A stretch of DNA of 64,000 nucleotides from Thermotogaceae bacterium (GTDB lineage Bacteria; Thermotogota; Thermotogae; Thermotogales; Thermotogaceae), in the NCBI GenBank assembly GCA_027077795.1, contig JALWTT010000006.1, positions 248,001 to 312,000 on the forward strand, in the 5' to 3' direction. Positions 62,145 to 64,000 of this stretch are shown piece by piece. Position numbers and translations under genes: made by a program. A model generated the notes under the pieces. The model was not told the origin of the DNA, made no database searches, and saw only the letters and a list, made by a program, of their open reading frames with translations. How positions within the stretch are numbered: the stretch's first letter is position 1; every line of letters begins with the position of its first letter.

Positions 62145-62545
62145 ATATTCACCTCTTTCAGAAGGACGTATATTCCTTTCCCTTCAGCATGTGTAACATT
62201 CCCTTTCTTTATCCATCCTTTAACGACCGCTTTCCTTCTGTTGAATTCTATCACCTCAGCTGCTAGCTCGTATTCCTCCCCCACCTTTACTGGCTTTTTG
62301 AATCTCACCGTTAGTTCCGCCGTTACCCCCACGCTCCTGCTGATGGATCCTATAGCGTACGCCATAACCTCGTCGATTGCGGCGGATATAACTCCACCAT
62401 GCACGATTCCTCTCCATCCTTGATGTACTTCCTTGAAGATGACTTCTGAGCGAGCTTTACCACTGCTGAAAGATATGTTCAGCATTAATCCGCACTCATT
62501 CTTTTTGCCACATCCGAAGCACATATCCGTGAACTCGAGCTTCAC
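62141..62545 (-). CDS. PaaI-family hotdog thioesterase
   Basis: A 134-residue acyl-CoA-type thioesterase. HGGVISAAIDEVM is the signature helix with the catalytic Asp. The N-terminal CFGCGKKNECGL is the CxxC-like variant often seen in this subgroup. Substrate not predictable. GTG 62545 follows AGGAGGTGG; the ATG 21 nt upstream precedes the Shine-Dalgarno. Confidence 0.9.
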   Translation of the reverse strand: MKLEFTDMCFGCGKKNECGLMLNISFSSGKARSEVIFKEVHQGWRGIVHGGVISAAIDEVMAYAIGSISRSVGVTAELTVRFKKPVKVGEEYELAAEVIEFNRRKAVVKGWIKKGNVTHAEGKGIYVLLKEVNI

Positions 62546-62546
62546 T

Positions 62547-63749
62547 TCACCACCTCCTGAAAGCATATCTTCCGCTGAGCACCGCTGAGGTGAAAAACCC
62601 CAGGCTCCAAAGCAGTGTTATTACCATCTCCCGAGAGATTTTCACCCCAAGAAAGAGTAGTTCTTTCCTGAAAATCATGTTGGCGTTGTATATAGGACTT
62701 GCTGTTATTAATCCTCTGGAGATCTTGGGCATTTGACTAACGGCGACGAAATTACCACTGGCCAGTATGGATATGGTTAGGAAAAATATCATGAGTAGGT
62801 TTGCGGTCGATCTGTTGGGAGAGAAAACTGAGATCAAGAACCCCAGCGAAGCGTATGTGAGGGATATCATTGCTATGACGGGAATCCTAATGACTGGGTC
62901 TATCACCGTTCTGCTCATGTAGAACGCTATTACATAGGATATCGAAGATGCCAGGATACCTATCGTGGTATAGACGAGAATGTTTGAGATAGCATAGAAA
63001 TACGGGCTTATTTTACCCATTTTGTACATTTCCATTATATTTCTCTCCTCGTCATCTATGACCGAATGAATTGAAAGTGTCAAGATTGCCAGGACTCCGG
63101 AGAGAAGAATAACCGCCGGAGAGAGGAGGACATCGAAATTCAACTCTTTTGATTTTTGAGGTTCCCATAGGTAAGCTACAGATGGCGGGGAAAAGGATCT
63201 CTCCGTCGCCGGTTTTTTCGAAACGAAAGCAGGTGAAGGGTAACTCTTGTAGCTGAAAAGCATTCTCCTTATACATGATCCTCCCATGGACTTCGTGGCG
63301 CCGAGGTCTACGAATATCCCACCTGCCAGATCTTCGAAAAGCGATTTCAGTATAGAGTATGCTCCTATGGACAACTGCAGATCATGAGGGCTGGGTATGT
63401 ACCAAACCTCTGACTTCTTTCTCGAGTACACCTTTTCCATAAATCCATTCGGTATCACTAAAACTGCTTCGATATCGCCGTTTATTAACTTCTGCAAGTA
63501 ATTTGACTTGGTTACTTTTTCCAGATAAGCGCCTCTGAAAAACCTCATGAGAAAGGTTACCGTTATAACACTTCTCTCGTCTCTGTCTAGATTGAGTATC
63601 CCTATGTTCATACTTTGAATGTTTAAATTTATGTAAAAAAGTATTGCAAGTGCGGAAATAGCAAATGGAGATATTAAAAGTACTATGAGAACAGAGGATC
63701 TTTTTAAAAGTCTGGAAATCTCCTTAGACATTATCGCGATCAATTCCAT
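62547..63749 (-). CDS. ABC-2-type transporter permease
   Basis: A 400-residue permease of the ABC-2/YhgE-Pip-like group. The layout is TM1 (about 20-42), an extracytoplasmic domain of about 160 residues, then five or six membrane segments from about residue 210. No ATPase gene is adjacent within the window, so its partner must lie elsewhere. The ATG 63749 abuts the GGAGGTGA; TTG 63743 has better spacing. It overlaps the kinase gene by 26 bp. Confidence 0.85.
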   Translation of the reverse strand: MELIAIMSKEISRLLKRSSVLIVLLISPFAISALAILFYINLNIQSMNIGILNLDRDERSVITVTFLMRFFRGAYLEKVTKSNYLQKLINGDIEAVLVIPNGFMEKVYSRKKSEVWYIPSPHDLQLSIGAYSILKSLFEDLAGGIFVDLGATKSMGGSCIRRMLFSYKSYPSPAFVSKKPATERSFSPPSVAYLWEPQKSKELNFDVLLSPAVILLSGVLAILTLSIHSVIDDEERNIMEMYKMGKISPYFYAISNILVYTTIGILASSISYVIAFYMSRTVIDPVIRIPVIAMISLTYASLGFLISVFSPNRSTANLLMIFFLTISILASGNFVAVSQMPKISRGLITASPIYNANMIFRKELLFLGVKISREMVITLLWSLGFFTSAVLSGRYAFRRW

Positions 63750-64000
63750 TCACCTCCAACATCTTGGAGAAAAAGCCCTTGATATCATCCCAAATTTCTT
63801 CCACACTTTTCCTACCGTCTATGGGTATATATCCATGCTCCTTGGAAAGTTTGAGATACCCTTCTCTAACTTTCTTCAAAAAGCTTTCTTTCTCCATTCT
63901 GTCCGAATAACTCTTTCTCCTCATAGCTAGCTCCACAGGTATATCTATGTAGAAAATCACATCGGGTTTTAGCCCTTTTGTTGCTACATTGTTCCCGTAT
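63724..64000 (-). CDS. tmk: Thymidylate kinase, C-terminal part (truncated by the window edge)
   Basis: The last 91 residues of dTMP kinase, which phosphorylates dTMP to dTDP. The frame is open to the edge at 64000 and reads N-V-A-T-K-G-LKPDVIFYIDIP, matching the conserved region where the substrate-binding loop ends (A...GL.PD....LD.P). It then continues as a helical C-terminus with the RRK lid-type arginines. The 5' end is outside the window. Confidence 0.85.
   Translation of the reverse strand, partial: YGNNVATKGLKPDVIFYIDIPVELAMRRKSYSDRMEKESFLKKVREGYLKLSKEHGYIPIDGRKSVEEIWDDIKGFFSKMLEVNGIDRDNV

Noticed and set aside
1-64000. tRNA, rRNA, CRISPR arrays, insertion sequences, prophage and large riboswitches
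   Set aside because: Gaps between genes are short and were read individually; none shows cloverleaf structure, regular direct repeats, transposase motifs or extended conserved leaders.

Overview
This window is a dense, almost fully coding stretch of a thermophile-like chromosome from the phylum Thermotogota; I cannot assign a genus. The evidence is an Omp-alpha-like protein (one SLH domain, long coiled coil, C-terminal membrane anchor), a BamA/Omp85 protein, a PPi-type phosphofructokinase, proteins rich in Lys/Glu, heavy use of AGA/AGG and ATA codons, strong GGAGGTGAT ribosome sites and many GTG/TTG starts. I saw no rRNA, tRNA, CRISPR array, insertion sequence or prophage.

Layout. 1-4146: a highly promoted 1281-residue Ig-like lipoprotein with its own terminator. 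4157-9089: prfB, a BamA-type outer-membrane assembly protein, a CheW-like protein and a short CheA-like kinase. 9082-9470: a decayed or very short minus-strand gene inside the divergent promoter region of a PilJ-type chemoreceptor. 9470-24455 (+): chemoreceptor, flippase-like protein, ybeY, PPi-PFK, AMMECR1 with its radical-SAM partner, apbE, dprA, glmM, rsmG, a LipM-type octanoyltransferase, rsmI, a PEGA-domain protein, the Omp-alpha-like protein and deoB, closed by a bidirectional terminator. 24478-32836 (-): one operon running leuS-rex-DUF4911-double HAD-UvrD helicase-nadE-Fe-alcohol dehydrogenase, which joins the NADH sensor Rex to NAD synthesis and an NAD(P)H-using enzyme. 33486-38988 (+): a complete Opp/Dpp ABC importer. 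39000-44930 (-): OPT transporter, DUF1385, chemoreceptor, LOG-like protein, LptB, Skp/OmpH and DUF2905. 44947-47063 (+): csrA, gatC, yraN, smpB and a CsgG-like outer-membrane protein. 47053-64000 (-): degV, MATE pump, uvrB, a phosphodiester-glycosidase protein, pyrimidine nucleoside phosphorylase, an atypical response regulator, rlmN, a PPP phosphatase, then a strongly coupled set of membrane proteins (DUF3307-like, RND exporter, two unknowns, S41 protease, YfcE, thioesterase, ABC-2 permease) ending in a partial thymidylate kinase.

How it fits together. Envelope biogenesis recurs across the window (BamA, Skp, LptB, Omp-alpha, PEGA protein, CsgG-like protein, RND exporter), as expected of the toga-bearing diderm envelope. 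Nucleoside salvage is split between deoB and pdp. Peptide or oligosaccharide uptake is served by the ABC importer and the convergent OPT carrier. Many genes overlap by 4 bp or use a TGnTATAAT-type extended -10 only 10-20 nt upstream of the Shine-Dalgarno sequence.

Most notable observations: a palindromic 15-bp element that can act as a two-way promoter between csrA and DUF2905; a minus-strand gene remnant with a lost start and an in-frame TAA; a terminator-like hairpin embedded in the first codons of a flippase gene; a compact CheA-like sensory module without a CheY-binding domain; an OmpR-type regulator with a degenerate receiver; and a tandem YqeG-type HAD protein with both active sites intact.
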